A stretch of 64,000 nt of DNA, taken from NCBI GenBank assembly GCA_003130845.1, contig QEXW01000034.1, positions 1 to 64,000 on the forward strand. Reading direction: 5' to 3'. Below, one piece after another: positions 44,850 to 54,522 of the stretch (position 1 is its first letter; the number at the start of each line of letters is the position of its first letter). A program made the translations under genes and the position numbers. Below the pieces are notes generated by a model. The model worked only from the letters and a program-made list of their open reading frames with translations. It was not told the origin of the DNA and made no database searches. This DNA comes from Anaerolineae bacterium. GTDB lineage: Bacteria > Chloroflexota > Anaerolineae > Anaerolineales > Villigracilaceae.

Positions 44850-45838
44850 TCCGTTTCGCGGTTTGCCAGCCGCAGCAGTTCGCGGTAGATGCCGCCAATC
44901 GTCTGCCCTTCGCGCGAGAGCGCATACAGGCCGAACAACCCGCTCTGGGTGTAGTTGAACACCCGCCAAGTGAGCGCAATCGCCAGCGCGGTGGATTGGT
45001 CACCGGAGAGCAGAGTCAGCGCCCCGCCGTAGGCACCTTCCAGCGTGCCGACCGCGCCTGGCAGCGAGGGAATTGCCCCGCCGAAAGCCGCCGCCCCCAA
45101 CGAAAACATCCCCCAAACGAGCTGCGCCTGCGGATAATAAGCCAGTGCGAGCAAATAATACTGCACGATAGCCATGCCCCAGTTCAGCGTCATCCAGCCA
45201 AAGAAGCGCGCCGAAAGCCAGGGGTCATTCAGCACACCCAGACCGGCAAGGAAGGATTCCAGAAAGCGACCTCCCAGCCGCTGCACCAGCGGCCAGCGGT
45301 GACTGGCGCGGTGAAAGACATCCAGCGCACCATCGCGGTTGCGTGCCAGGGCATACATTGCTGCCAACCCGGCTAGCATCACGCCGCCGATAACCAGCGC
45401 AAACCGTTCCGCCCCGCCGGCTCCCACCACGAACGGCACCGAAGCCGCAAAAATCGCCGCCGAAAACACCAAGTCGGTCACCCGCTCGATAACAATGGTT
45501 GGCAAAATTTCAACAAATCGGAGTTCCGACTTTCGGCTAAGCAAAAACGCCCGTCCGAGCTCACCCAACCGGAACGGCAGAAAATTATTCAAGAGATACC
45601 CTTCGGTCAACGTCAAAAACGTATCCTTATAAGAAGCGCGCTCGCGCAACAAAGTACGCCAAACAACCCCTCGAACCATCAGCCAGGCCACGCCCATCAC
45701 AAACACCACAGCGAGCAGCCCATAGTTGGCCTTGCGGAAGGCATCGGCTACCGCATGCAAATCAACGAAATACAAAATGACCGCTATCAGAGTCAGGCTG
45801 ATGAGCAGGCCGGGGAGCATTTTCTTGAGAGTCTGCAT
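44840..45838 (-). CDS. Flippase-like membrane protein (LPG synthase TM / UPF0104 family)
   Basis: A 332-residue polytopic protein of the lysylphosphatidylglycerol synthase transmembrane-domain family, related to AglD-type proteins. Marks are the GEGYLLNNFLPFRLGELGRAFLL-like TEGYLLNNFLPFRLGELGR, VIERVTDLVFSAAIFA, and GAIPSLPGAVGTLEGAYGG near the C-terminus. Members are thought to handle lipid-linked sugars or phospholipids; no aminoacyl-transfer domain is present. Two starts are possible, GTG at 45844 and ATG at 45838. The final residues NRETENG come from the repeat. Confidence 0.8.
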   Translation of the reverse strand: MQTLKKMLPGLLISLTLIAVILYFVDLHAVADAFRKANYGLLAVVFVMGVAWLMVRGVVWRTLLRERASYKDTFLTLTEGYLLNNFLPFRLGELGRAFLLSRKSELRFVEILPTIVIERVTDLVFSAAIFAASVPFVVGAGGAERFALVIGGVMLAGLAAMYALARNRDGALDVFHRASHRWPLVQRLGGRFLESFLAGLGVLNDPWLSARFFGWMTLNWGMAIVQYYLLALAYYPQAQLVWGMFSLGAAAFGGAIPSLPGAVGTLEGAYGGALTLLSGDQSTALAIALTWRVFNYTQSGLFGLYALSREGQTIGGIYRELLRLANRETENG

Positions 45839-45847
45839 GTTCACAGT

Positions 45848-46684
45848 TTACTGTCCAATGCGCTGAAACAAGGGCAGAGGCTGGCTGCCCTGTTCTTCCA
45901 TTTTTGCCCGCGTGATTAAGCGGTACTCGCTGCGTATTCTGCCCGCGTTTTCTAACCGGTCGAGAATCATCGCATGGTACTCCGGGTGAATTTCACAGGA
46001 GACGAAATTCCGTTTCATTTGCTGCGCCAGGACGATTTCTGACCCGGAGCCGCCGAACAAAATCAGCACGGTATCCCCTTCCTGCGTGGATGCTTTGATG
46101 AGCATCTCCACCAAACCAAGCGGAATCTGGCAGGCGTGAAACGTCTTGTCTTTCGAGACGTTCTTGACCAGGTCGAAGTAAAACCAGGAATACGGCATTC
46201 GTCCTTTGTGGCCTTCTGCAATCCTTTGCCGAATGCGCTTATCGGTTGGGTTTTGATAAGGCTGGGCAACGTTCTCCTTGTAAAAGTGATTATTCTTCGA
46301 TTTCGTGGCATGAAGGATGGAGCGGTGGGCGGTGGTGAAATGCCGGGGGCTGTGCCCAACGTTTGTGTTGTACACCCAAACGTACTCATGCACATCGAAG
46401 GCCGCTTCGTCCAGGTATCGCACGCGCAAGTGGGCATTTTGCTTGGGGTAATTGATGAAAAACAGGTTGCCGGTTGGCTTCAGCACCCGCAAACTTTCCT
46501 GTGCTAGCTCAATGTACCATTCGATGTATCGGCTCCATTCGGTCGTGAATTTCTTGCCTGCGTAACTGATTCCAACGTTGTAGTCTGGGTCGCCATACAC
46601 CATATCTACCGATTCGTCGGGCAATTCTTTCAGCACCGTCAGAACATCATCATTAAAAACTTTGTTCAGATAATCCTCTATCAT
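45848..46684 (-). CDS. DNA methyltransferase (type II, beta-class order)
   Basis: A 278-residue adenine-N6 or cytosine-N4 DNA methyltransferase. Catalytic motif IV reads DPDYNVG near residue 32, a variant of DPPY. The SAM-binding FxGxG motif (LFGGSGSEIVLA) lies near residue 208, so the order is catalytic, target-recognition, SAM binding, as in beta-class enzymes. NLFFINYPKQN and LKPTGN are typical surroundings. It overlaps the endonuclease gene by ATGA. The recognition sequence cannot be read from the protein. Confidence 0.88.
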   Translation of the reverse strand: MIEDYLNKVFNDDVLTVLKELPDESVDMVYGDPDYNVGISYAGKKFTTEWSRYIEWYIELAQESLRVLKPTGNLFFINYPKQNAHLRVRYLDEAAFDVHEYVWVYNTNVGHSPRHFTTAHRSILHATKSKNNHFYKENVAQPYQNPTDKRIRQRIAEGHKGRMPYSWFYFDLVKNVSKDKTFHACQIPLGLVEMLIKASTQEGDTVLILFGGSGSEIVLAQQMKRNFVSCEIHPEYHAMILDRLENAGRIRSEYRLITRAKMEEQGSQPLPLFQRIGQ

Positions 46685-47484
46685 CCTTCTCCCTCCAGTC
46701 GATATGAGTGAGACTTCAACAATCGAATACTGGTCATTTCAAGCGGGTCAGCAAATGTGTATGCCCAAAGACTTAAAACCGAAACATTTTGCACTTTCTG
46801 CCGCACTACATAGACCCCGATGATTTCTCGTATCCTCTCGCCTAGACCGAACTCGGTTTTCGCTTTGTAGTAGTACAGGAACGGATGGTAAATCTGATAT
46901 ATCGAGAAAGTTTCGGGGCGTCCGTTTTTGGCTTCGAAAATTCCAATCACGCCTTGATATTCTATCGTCAAGTCTATTTCGATTTGGACTTTGTCGAGAT
47001 AAATCTCCTCGCCGCCAAACCGGTATCGCAAATCCGCCTTGGTTCGATGAGGAAAATATGTCTTTGGCCGTTCGGAAATATCCAAACGCTCAAACTCTGA
47101 ATCCAGGCCGAACAAAAAATGATGCAGGATGCGCTGATTATTGGCAACAGAAAGCACATTCGATTCGCTGCTGTTATATTCGTTCAGCAGGCTTTTGCGA
47201 TACGACCAGCGTGTTTCTTCCCGAATTGGCTCGAAAGGGTGGTAAACTCGCTCAATTCCTTTCACGAATTGGTGTCTGCCGCGTCCTTTGTGGATAACTG
47301 CATAATTCTGTGCGCGCAACTCGGCAGGCAAAAGGCGGACGTTATCAAGTTTCGTTGCATCGAACTTGTTCTTGAAACCAACACGACGACAAACTGCTTC
47401 GACCCTATCGTTGTCGAAGCTCCAATCTCCGCGCTGCTGGCATTCGCGGAAGAGTTCTATTAGAACCTCCTGCTTTTTTCCCAA
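46681..47484 (-). CDS. Type II restriction endonuclease, PD-(D/E)xK type
   Basis: A 267-residue protein, predicted partner nuclease of the methyltransferase. The likely active site is the acidic residue in VQIEIDLTIEYQG followed by GIFEAKNGRPE, which fits D-x(n)-ExK. I do not recognise a named family. It starts with TTG, preceded by GAGGAG contributed by the last codons of lepA, only 4 bases from the lepA stop. That suggests translational coupling to lepA. Its AT content is visibly higher than its neighbours, consistent with transfer. Confidence 0.75.
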   Translation of the reverse strand: MGKKQEVLIELFRECQQRGDWSFDNDRVEAVCRRVGFKNKFDATKLDNVRLLPAELRAQNYAVIHKGRGRHQFVKGIERVYHPFEPIREETRWSYRKSLLNEYNSSESNVLSVANNQRILHHFLFGLDSEFERLDISERPKTYFPHRTKADLRYRFGGEEIYLDKVQIEIDLTIEYQGVIGIFEAKNGRPETFSIYQIYHPFLYYYKAKTEFGLGERIREIIGVYVVRQKVQNVSVLSLWAYTFADPLEMTSIRLLKSHSYRLEGEG

Positions 47485-47488
47485 TCGT

Positions 47489-49288
47489 TTACTCCTCGCC
47501 CAGTTTCAACACCGCCATGAAAGCTTCCTGGGGGATTTCTACACTCCCCACCATCTTCATCCGGCGCTTGCCTTTTTTCTGCTTCTCCAGCAGCTTCTTT
47601 TTACGAGTAATATCGCCGCCGTAGCACTTTGCCAGCACATCCTTGCGCAGTGCCTTGACATTCGCGCGGCTAATGACCCGTCCACCTGAAGCCGCCTGAA
47701 TGGCGACCTCGAACAACTGACGCGGAATCAAATCCTTCAGTTTGCTAATTAACGCCTGACCTTTATGATAAGCATCCTTCTTGTGGACAATCGAAGCCAG
47801 AGCATCCACCGGTTCACCGTTGACCAGAATTTCCAGCTTTTGCAGTTCATCGGGGCGATATTCCAGGAACTGATAATCCAGCGAAGCATAACCCCGCGTG
47901 CGGCTCTTCAGCTCATCGAAGAAATCCACAATCAGCTCGGCCAGCGGAATCTCGAAGTTTAGCTGCACGCGGTGCGGAGCGGGGTATTCCTGGCTCTTGA
48001 ACGTCCCGCGCCGCTTCGTCACCAAATCCATAATGGCGCCGTAAAACTCGGTCGGAGTGATGATTTCGATTTTCATCCACGGCTCACGGATTTCCACGAT
48101 TTTGCTCTCATCCGGCAACTGCGCGGGGGAGTCAATCAGGAGCGTCTCCCCGGTCACCGTCACCACCTGATACTCCACCGAAGGCGCGGTGAACAGAACG
48201 TCCAAGTCATACTCGCGCTCAATGCGCTCCTGGATGATTTCCATGTGGAACAAACCCAGAAAACCCGCCCGGAAGCCGAAACCAATCGCCTGCGAAGTCT
48301 CCGGCTCGAAGGTGAGCGAAGCATCATTCAATTGCAGTTTTTCCAGCGCATCGCGCAAGTCGCCGTAATCTTCTGCATCCACCGGATAGATACCGGCAAA
48401 CACCATCGGTTTAGGATGACGGTAACCGGGCAGGGGTTCTGATGCCGGGGCGTTGACCTTCGTAATCGTATCACCCACCCGGGCATCGTGGACGCTCTTC
48501 AAGCCGGTAGCGATATACCCTACCTCCCCGGCCTTCAACTGGCTGACGGGTTTCATCGTGGGTGCAAAGATGCCGATTTCGATGGGTTTCACTTCCGTCC
48601 CCACCGTCATCATGCGCAGGGTGTCATTCATGCTCACAGTCCCTTCTACTACACGGACATAACACACTACACCCTTGTACGAATCATAATGGGAATCGAA
48701 AATCAACGCTCTCAGGGGTTCTTCTTCGGCCCCCTTGGGCGGTGGCACCTTTTGAACCACAGCTTCTAACACCTGCTCAACGTTGATACCAGCCTTGGCG
48801 GATATGCGAATCACCTCTTCTGGGCGGCCACCCAAGAGCGAAGCCACATCCTCTGCCACGTCATCGGGGCGTGCAGAAGGCAAATCAATCTTGTTAATGA
48901 CCGGAATAATCTCTAGCCCGACATCCAACGCCTGATACAGATTGGCCAGCGTTTGGGCTTCAATCCCTTGGGTCGCATCTACCACCAATACGGCGCCCTC
49001 GCAGGCCTGCAGCGCACGCGAGACTTCGTAGCCGAAATCCACATGTCCGGGCGTGTCAATCAGGTTGAGTTCATATTCCCGGCCATTGCTGGCGCGGTAA
49101 TTCATGCGCACCGCCGAAGCCTTAATCGTTACACCCTTCTCGCGCTCCAGGTCCATCGAATCCAGAACTTGCTCGGTCATCTCCCGGTCAGAAATCGTAC
49201 CGGTCACTTGCAACAGGCGGTCGGCCAGCGTAGATTTCCCGTGGTCTACATGAGCGATAATACAGAAATTGCGAATATGGTCAGACAT
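47489..49288 (-). CDS. lepA: Elongation factor 4
   Basis: Ribosome back-translocase/biogenesis GTPase of 599 residues. G1 is [15 protein letters not shown], followed by [16 protein letters not shown] (G3) and NKIDLPSA (G4). The LepA-specific C-terminal domain ends in [18 protein letters not shown] and [13 protein letters not shown]. The start was set at [13 protein letters not shown]; the longer in-frame reading upstream has no family similarity. A restriction-modification pair follows without a gap. Confidence 0.96.
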   Translation of the reverse strand: MSDHIRNFCIIAHVDHGKSTLADRLLQVTGTISDREMTEQVLDSMDLEREKGVTIKASAVRMNYRASNGREYELNLIDTPGHVDFGYEVSRALQACEGAVLVVDATQGIEAQTLANLYQALDVGLEIIPVINKIDLPSARPDDVAEDVASLLGGRPEEVIRISAKAGINVEQVLEAVVQKVPPPKGAEEEPLRALIFDSHYDSYKGVVCYVRVVEGTVSMNDTLRMMTVGTEVKPIEIGIFAPTMKPVSQLKAGEVGYIATGLKSVHDARVGDTITKVNAPASEPLPGYRHPKPMVFAGIYPVDAEDYGDLRDALEKLQLNDASLTFEPETSQAIGFGFRAGFLGLFHMEIIQERIEREYDLDVLFTAPSVEYQVVTVTGETLLIDSPAQLPDESKIVEIREPWMKIEIITPTEFYGAIMDLVTKRRGTFKSQEYPAPHRVQLNFEIPLAELIVDFFDELKSRTRGYASLDYQFLEYRPDELQKLEILVNGEPVDALASIVHKKDAYHKGQALISKLKDLIPRQLFEVAIQAASGGRVISRANVKALRKDVLAKCYGGDITRKKKLLEKQKKGKRRMKMVGSVEIPQEAFMAVLKLGEE

Positions 49289-49351
49289 AGGCTTAAGCGG
49301 GGAAAGTATAACCGATTTTTTCAGGCTCTCAAGCAGTTTGTGCGAATACAG

Positions 49352-49382
49352 AGCGCCTGTGGCAAAGCATACCACAGGCGCT
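49352..49382. other. 11-bp perfect hairpin between lepA and a lipoprotein gene
   Basis: AGCGCCTGTGG (49352-49362) pairs with CCACAGGCGCT (49372-49382) with a 9-base loop. It lies just behind the minus-strand lipoprotein gene and ahead of lepA. No T-run follows on the minus strand, so it is at best a weak terminator. Confidence 0.55.
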
Positions 49383-49404
49383 TAGAGTCAGAGATACTCA
49401 CACT

Positions 49405-50247
49405 TCATGGCTTATAGGGCGTTGGCGTCAACGGCACAGCGGTGGGCTGTGGCGGCGAGGTCGGCGCGGGGGTGGGTGGCGCCGCCAGCACCGGCACGCC
49501 GCTCCAATCCGTCCCCGGCGGGGCGGCGGAGGCCACAATCCAACATTCCACCCGAAACTTGGGCCAATACACAAACAGCCAAAAGCCGTCCTGACTCACG
49601 CCGCGTATCTCGGCGCTATCGCCCGTTGCCAGGGCGGTGATTTCGCGGTACACCTGTCCCGGCCCGGTGCGGCAGAACGAGTTGCGTACCAGCACAATGG
49701 TTAGCGGCCCGGCGGGGGTGGGAGTCCAGGTCGGTTCACGGGTAGGCAGGGCGGTCGGCGGTGGGGTAGAAGTGGGCTGCTCCAAGATGGTGATGGTGAT
49801 ACTGGCAGGCGCGCTCCATGCCCCTTGCGTATTTTGGGCGCGCACGCTCACCTGATACGTCCCCCCGGCAAAAGGCAGCCAAGTTTGGCGCGCCAGACTA
49901 AGCGTCTCGTTGACATTCGGGTTGGTATCGGTGCGCACAACCACCCCGTTGACGCTCAGCTCCACCTGGGCAATCCCATTCGGGCTGGCCGCGTGCGAGA
50001 CGATTTCCACCGCGCCCATAGCCAGAGTGGCTCCGTTCAGCGGGGCATCTATCCAGGCTTGGGGCGAGGAACTGCCTGGAACCTCCTGCTGCGCAACCGC
50101 CGCCTGAGCGGCGCTTGGCGCCGTATTTGGCGTACAAGCCGCAACCCAAAACAGCAGCATGGACAAAATACCGTGTCGCAAAACGCGAAGTTTCTCACGC
50201 ATCAGGAGAACGCCAAAACAGCGGAAAAAGGCCAAAGTTACTCTCAT
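49405..50247 (-). CDS. Lipoprotein with Ig-like and SH3 domains
   Basis: A 280-residue protein. A hydrophobic stretch ends in lipobox VAAC (Cys38 from this start), followed by an Ig-like beta domain (about 62-155, ITITILEQP), a Pro/Thr linker, an SH3-type domain (about 184-245, FCRTGPGQVYREI and FWLFVYWPKFRVECWI), and a Pro/Thr tail. The ATG at 50247 overlaps the previous stop (ATGA) and has GGAG eight bases upstream. However, the signal peptide would be more normal from the ATG at 50202. It may bind cell-wall material outside the cell. Confidence 0.75.
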   Translation of the reverse strand: MRVTLAFFRCFGVLLMREKLRVLRHGILSMLLFWVAACTPNTAPSAAQAAVAQQEVPGSSSPQAWIDAPLNGATLAMGAVEIVSHAASPNGIAQVELSVNGVVVRTDTNPNVNETLSLARQTWLPFAGGTYQVSVRAQNTQGAWSAPASITITILEQPTSTPPPTALPTREPTWTPTPAGPLTIVLVRNSFCRTGPGQVYREITALATGDSAEIRGVSQDGFWLFVYWPKFRVECWIVASAAPPGTDWSGVPVLAAPPTPAPTSPPQPTAVPLTPTPYKP

Positions 50248-53015
50248 GGTAATTTCTCCGTCGGAATTTGTTCCACCCAGGTATCACTGGCTGCACTGTT
50301 TGAAGGCGCCAAGTCCTGATTGCTGTTGGGGCGGGTCACGCACGCGGCAGCGGCGTTCACGCTCAGTTCCGCGCCCAGGTAGTAGTATTCCCAGTCGTCA
50401 TACGCGACGATGTTCGCCGATTGTCCGTTGCCATACCAGTATTCCTGCGCCAGGGCCAAGCGGCCGGGCAGCCAGAATTTGCTGCTACCTTGCGGGGGAA
50501 ACTTCTCCTGGTTGGGTTGCAGGGCCAGGCGAAACTCCCGGCTCTCACCCGGCGCCAGGGACGAGAGTTCAATGGGCAAACGTTCCGGCTTGAAAAGGTC
50601 ATACGCATTCAGCGTCGTGCCCTGCCAGTATTCCATTTTGCCGGTCTGAAAGCGCGTGCCGAGGAAAATACTTTGCCCAACCCAGGCATTGTTCACAGCG
50701 CTGGTCGAAACCGTCAGATTACAGGTTGTTTCAAAAAGCAGACTGTTTGGCAGCGATGAATCGGGCGCATCTGTACGGCGAGTCACTTGCACCAACACCT
50801 GGGCCGGCAGCAACAGGCCGCGTGGTTCGGGTTCGGTCTTAACGTTGCCAGGCAGGCAGAGCGGCTCAAAACCTAGGTTATGGGCTTCCTTCTCTCCGAT
50901 ACAACCGGGTTGCTGATTGCTGAGCAAATTTTCACCCGCCGCCCAAAGCTCATCCACCCGGTCACGGATGAAATCCTGACAAATTTCAACGCACGGCAGA
51001 CCGGTCTGCTCTTCCAATTGTTGCACGGCCAGGTCGGTCAATTTGCCCTTAGCGGTTTCTTTCAACTGCTCATAGTTGGGAATACTAGGCGGCAGACCAA
51101 CATAAGTCATGGCCGCCTGCACAATCACCTCTGCGGCTGTGTTGCAGACCGAGTCAATCTCCTCTTTATATGCCTCAATGAACTCTGACGCATAACAGTA
51201 AGGAGTGGCCTTGACCACCAACTTGACCGCCAATTGCTTGAGAATTTCATAGGCTTTGGAAATGTTGTTAAGCGCATCTATCAGGAATTGCCCCGCCTGC
51301 TCCAGAAAGGGCGGTTCTTTGTACTGATAGGGCTTGGGACACAGCGTGGTGCCAGGATGAATGTTCTGTAGGAGAGTTACTTGCCCGTTGACGTAATACG
51401 GTCCGCTCAGCCAACCACCTACGATGGCACTTTTCTTCTCATAAAACGGATTTTCCACAATCACGACGCAATGAGAAAATTTCCCATCGGGGAACTGAAT
51501 CGGCGTGAACTCGACAATTTTGACATCGAACACCACCGGCGGCGCGGGCGCAGTGGGCTGTGGGGTAGGGGCGACGATGGTCAACTCCTTCGTTCGCGGG
51601 TCCACCGTCAGCGTCACCGCGTTGGAGGGGACGCACTGCACCGCGCCGTTAAAGACCGGCAGGACGCGCACGTAGTACGTCTGTGGGAACCAGGCGCTGG
51701 AGAGAGAAACGTTACCCACCCCCGGCTGGACAATTGGAATGCTATAGGCATCTTGCCCTGGAGCGGGAAAATCCACCTTAAAGATGATTTGTGCCGCGTC
51801 GGCATTTACCCCGCCCGAACGGAAAACCCCCGCAGGGTCGGGTGCGCAGGCCGAATCGAAGGGATAGCGCGAAACCTGCCACACCCCACCCTCCGCGCCG
51901 GGCGGCGGCGACCAGCGCAATTCATGCTTGCCGCCTGTGTTATTGATGGCCTCCCCGCCGAACTGACCAAATCCCTGGGCGCAGTTGGGCGAGGGTAAGT
52001 CGCAAATTTCCAGTTGACCAGGCAGCAAGACGAACGGCTCACGACCGGCTTCGGCCACGAACACCTTCTCAAAACGGCCAATATACACCAACACGCCGCC
52101 ACTCCAGCCCCAGGCCTCCACCTCGGCGCGCAGTGTACCTTGCGCAGGGGGCGCAACCACACCCTTAAGAACTTCATCCAAATTGAAAAAGCCCTGCGCC
52201 GGGGTGATAAACGTATCCGGCAGGCGCGGCACGCGGCTCCATGGGCCGCCATCCAGCGAAAGATAGTAATAGACTTTCTCAAACGTGGGTGGCAGGTTCA
52301 AATCGAAGCTTGGCGCCGAGGGCTGCCCAAACGCGGAAGGCTCGCCTGGCAGTGTTGATAGCCCTCCGTTGAGCGGATTCGCCGCACCCGGCGCAAACTG
52401 CGCCAACACCTCGGGCGGGATATATGGCTCCACCGGCAAGCGCAACACCAGCCCGGCCGGCAGCGGCTCATCGAGCGCAGCAGCAATACCGGGGTTGTAA
52501 GCGGCCACGCTTTCAGGGTCCAAGCCAAATTGCCCGGCCAGGTTGGCGAACGTTTCTCCGCCCGTCGTTTGTTTCAGAATGTCGAACCCGACCGGTTCAG
52601 GGTTGATGTTGATTTCTATCGCTTCGGACGTGAGCGTTTGTCCATCCGAAAGTTGAAGCCGCGCCTGGAGTGTGTTTCGCCCTGGCACATTCGCCAGCCA
52701 ATGCATCACCGGCTGAATCGCTTCCCTCTCTTGCGTTACGGCCACTGTGCCATTCACCAGCAACTCCTGTCGGCTGATTTCGGCTTTGCCGCTGGCAGCC
52801 GAAACGAACACGGGCAGGCTAGAGAAAAACGGATACGTTTCGCCGCTGACCGGGCTGATGATTGTCACAGCGCGAATTTCGAACTCTGGCGGGGCCGCTG
52901 CCTCTGCCTGCGTGGGCGAGGCCGGCGCAGCAGGCGTCCCCGCTGCCGGGCGCGGCAGATTACAAGCGGATAGCACGATAGAAAAAAGAGCAAAAAGAAG
53001 AAAAACTCGTTTCAT
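50244..53015 (-). CDS. Large lipoprotein with LysM-like domain
   Basis: A 923-residue predicted lipoprotein with lipobox LSAC (Cys18). After an Ala/Pro linker comes an Ig-like region (about 52-145) and a LysM-like segment (about 150-205: TFANLAGQFGLDPESVAAYN and PLPAGLVLRLP). A fibronectin/Ig-like region with aromatic repeats (YYYLSLDGGPW) and a Cys-containing C-terminal half follow. Its function is unknown; cell-wall binding is likely from LysM. It forms an ATGA-overlapping pair with the SH3 lipoprotein downstream. Confidence 0.75.
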   Translation of the reverse strand: MKRVFLLFALFSIVLSACNLPRPAAGTPAAPASPTQAEAAAPPEFEIRAVTIISPVSGETYPFFSSLPVFVSAASGKAEISRQELLVNGTVAVTQEREAIQPVMHWLANVPGRNTLQARLQLSDGQTLTSEAIEININPEPVGFDILKQTTGGETFANLAGQFGLDPESVAAYNPGIAAALDEPLPAGLVLRLPVEPYIPPEVLAQFAPGAANPLNGGLSTLPGEPSAFGQPSAPSFDLNLPPTFEKVYYYLSLDGGPWSRVPRLPDTFITPAQGFFNLDEVLKGVVAPPAQGTLRAEVEAWGWSGGVLVYIGRFEKVFVAEAGREPFVLLPGQLEICDLPSPNCAQGFGQFGGEAINNTGGKHELRWSPPPGAEGGVWQVSRYPFDSACAPDPAGVFRSGGVNADAAQIIFKVDFPAPGQDAYSIPIVQPGVGNVSLSSAWFPQTYYVRVLPVFNGAVQCVPSNAVTLTVDPRTKELTIVAPTPQPTAPAPPVVFDVKIVEFTPIQFPDGKFSHCVVIVENPFYEKKSAIVGGWLSGPYYVNGQVTLLQNIHPGTTLCPKPYQYKEPPFLEQAGQFLIDALNNISKAYEILKQLAVKLVVKATPYCYASEFIEAYKEEIDSVCNTAAEVIVQAAMTYVGLPPSIPNYEQLKETAKGKLTDLAVQQLEEQTGLPCVEICQDFIRDRVDELWAAGENLLSNQQPGCIGEKEAHNLGFEPLCLPGNVKTEPEPRGLLLPAQVLVQVTRRTDAPDSSLPNSLLFETTCNLTVSTSAVNNAWVGQSIFLGTRFQTGKMEYWQGTTLNAYDLFKPERLPIELSSLAPGESREFRLALQPNQEKFPPQGSSKFWLPGRLALAQEYWYGNGQSANIVAYDDWEYYYLGAELSVNAAAACVTRPNSNQDLAPSNSAASDTWVEQIPTEKLP

Positions 53016-53135
53016 AACTTCACCTTGTTTGCACAGCGCAAACTCGATACTCGTGTCCGATTGCATTGATTTTATGGGACACCTATTTGGATTATCATTC
53101 CCCCATTTGTCATAATTTCGGCTTTGGCATTCGGG

Positions 53136-54383
53136 TCAAGGGGTTGGCGTTTTGTCGCTCACCCGTCTCCAGGCGAACCAGAGCAGAACGAGGGTTATCA
53201 GGTGGAACGGCCATTGCCACCACCACCGGACCATCGGCGGCAAATTGGTTTCCTGCCAGGTTACCAGCCAGGGACGGGCGGTTTTGCTCCACACCACAAA
53301 CGAATCGCCAATCGGCAGCACGCCGAACAGGTAGCGCTTGGTCTGCAATGTGGAAACCGGCAGCCCGACCGCTTCTGTGGCCTGGAAAAGCGCACTGGCG
53401 ACTTCGACATCTCCCTGGACTTGGGCCGCGCCCATCCCTACCACAGTCGCCGAAGCGCTGAACCCGAAGACCAGCGGCCCGGAATCGATGTCGCCCGGCC
53501 CCGATTTGCCAGCAGGATACTCCAGAACGCCGGGAACGCCCAACAACGGCCTGAAAAACTGTTGGCGGAACCGCGCATATTGTTCGCGGCCCCAGCGGGG
53601 GTCAATCTCAAGCGCGAAGCGGGCAATGATACTTTGCGATGTGCCGCGCGCGCCTTCCAGCGGCAGGCCGTTGAATGGGTCGGAGCGGTGAGGGAGCAGG
53701 CCGGTTTCTGGGTCCAGGCGCAGGTTGGCTCTTGTCAGCCAGTCTTCGATAGTGGTTGTGTATTGCGCCGGGAAGAGCGCATCGTGCAGGCGCAGGGCGG
53801 CGATGCCGACTACGCTATCCACCGGCCAGGCTTGACCCGGGTAGGAAGTCAGAAATGGGGTTGGGCTGCCCTGGAAGGCCTGGGCAATCTGCGCGCAGTC
53901 GTTTTGAAAGGCGCGCACCAAATCGGACTCGCCTATTTCCGGCCCTTCGAGCAACACAATCCCGCCGCGCAGCCAGTTGAGCCATCCAACGTAGAAAATG
54001 CCATACGGTGGTTGCAGGTTCGGGCTGAATGGCGCCCGTCCAGCCGGCGAATCCAGCTTTTCTAGCGCCCAGCGCGCTTCCTGGATGGCTTGCTGACGCA
54101 ACGGGTCGTTTGCCGGCAGGCGCATCCCCACCTCCACCCAGGCCAGGCCATAAAAAACATGGTGAAAAAAATAACCTTCTGGGAAGAGCATTTGGGCATC
54201 TTGGCCTGCTCCGTTTTCAAGCGCCGATTTGATAAAGCGCAACTGCGGCAACACATCGGCCCCCAAGGCTTGCGGGCCATACGCTGCGCTTCCAGGGGAA
54301 TACAGACGCAGGTTCAGCACAACCAGGAGCAGGGTGAGCAGGGTTTTGAAAACCAACCGAACGGCTTGTAGGGTTTTTCTCAT
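53136..54383 (-). CDS. Membrane-anchored protein with alpha/alpha-toroid-like domain, function unknown
   Basis: A 415-residue protein with an N-terminal membrane segment (about 10-28) and a second near the C-terminus (about 388-405). The central part has helical-hairpin phrases such as FFHHVFYGLAWVEVGMRL, SYPGQAWPVDSVVGIAALRL and LLPHRSDPFNG. These recall six-hairpin glycosidase-like or linalool dehydratase-like folds, but I cannot name a family. ATG was chosen over GTG two codons upstream because GAGG is better spaced. It is divergent from the TetR gene. Confidence 0.65.
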   Translation of the reverse strand: MRKTLQAVRLVFKTLLTLLLVVLNLRLYSPGSAAYGPQALGADVLPQLRFIKSALENGAGQDAQMLFPEGYFFHHVFYGLAWVEVGMRLPANDPLRQQAIQEARWALEKLDSPAGRAPFSPNLQPPYGIFYVGWLNWLRGGIVLLEGPEIGESDLVRAFQNDCAQIAQAFQGSPTPFLTSYPGQAWPVDSVVGIAALRLHDALFPAQYTTTIEDWLTRANLRLDPETGLLPHRSDPFNGLPLEGARGTSQSIIARFALEIDPRWGREQYARFRQQFFRPLLGVPGVLEYPAGKSGPGDIDSGPLVFGFSASATVVGMGAAQVQGDVEVASALFQATEAVGLPVSTLQTKRYLFGVLPIGDSFVVWSKTARPWLVTWQETNLPPMVRWWWQWPFHLITLVLLWFAWRRVSDKTPTP

Positions 54384-54462
54384 GAGCACCTCGAATAACG
54401 CGCTGTTTCGATTTTATCCCACGCCTGTAGCATTGGGCGTTCACATCTCTGTGCGTTGCCCC

Positions 54463-54491
54463 TTGACTTTGCCCCTCTCCTCTGTTATCCT
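54463..54491 (+). promoter_or_regulatory. Promoter of the fatty-acid oxidation operon
   Basis: TTGACT (54463-54468), 17 bases, TATCCT (54486-54491). The predicted start point falls inside the palindromic operator that follows. Confidence 0.72.
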
Positions 54492-54495
54492 TAAA

Positions 54496-54513
54496 CTACC
54501 GACCGTTCGGTAG
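54496..54513 (+). promoter_or_regulatory. TetR-type operator palindrome
   Basis: CTACCGACCGTTCGGTAG is an 18-base palindrome with perfect 7-base arms. It overlaps the transcription start region of the TetR gene, which points to autorepression and to control of the operon behind it. ACCGACCGNTCGGT-like sites are known for TetR regulators of fatty-acid and sterol breakdown. Confidence 0.8.
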
Positions 54514-54522
54514 GGAGAGCCG

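Noticed and set aside
54384-54462. Promoter for the divergent minus-strand gene
   Set aside because: A TAAAAT-like -10 is visible but no acceptable -35 at normal spacing.
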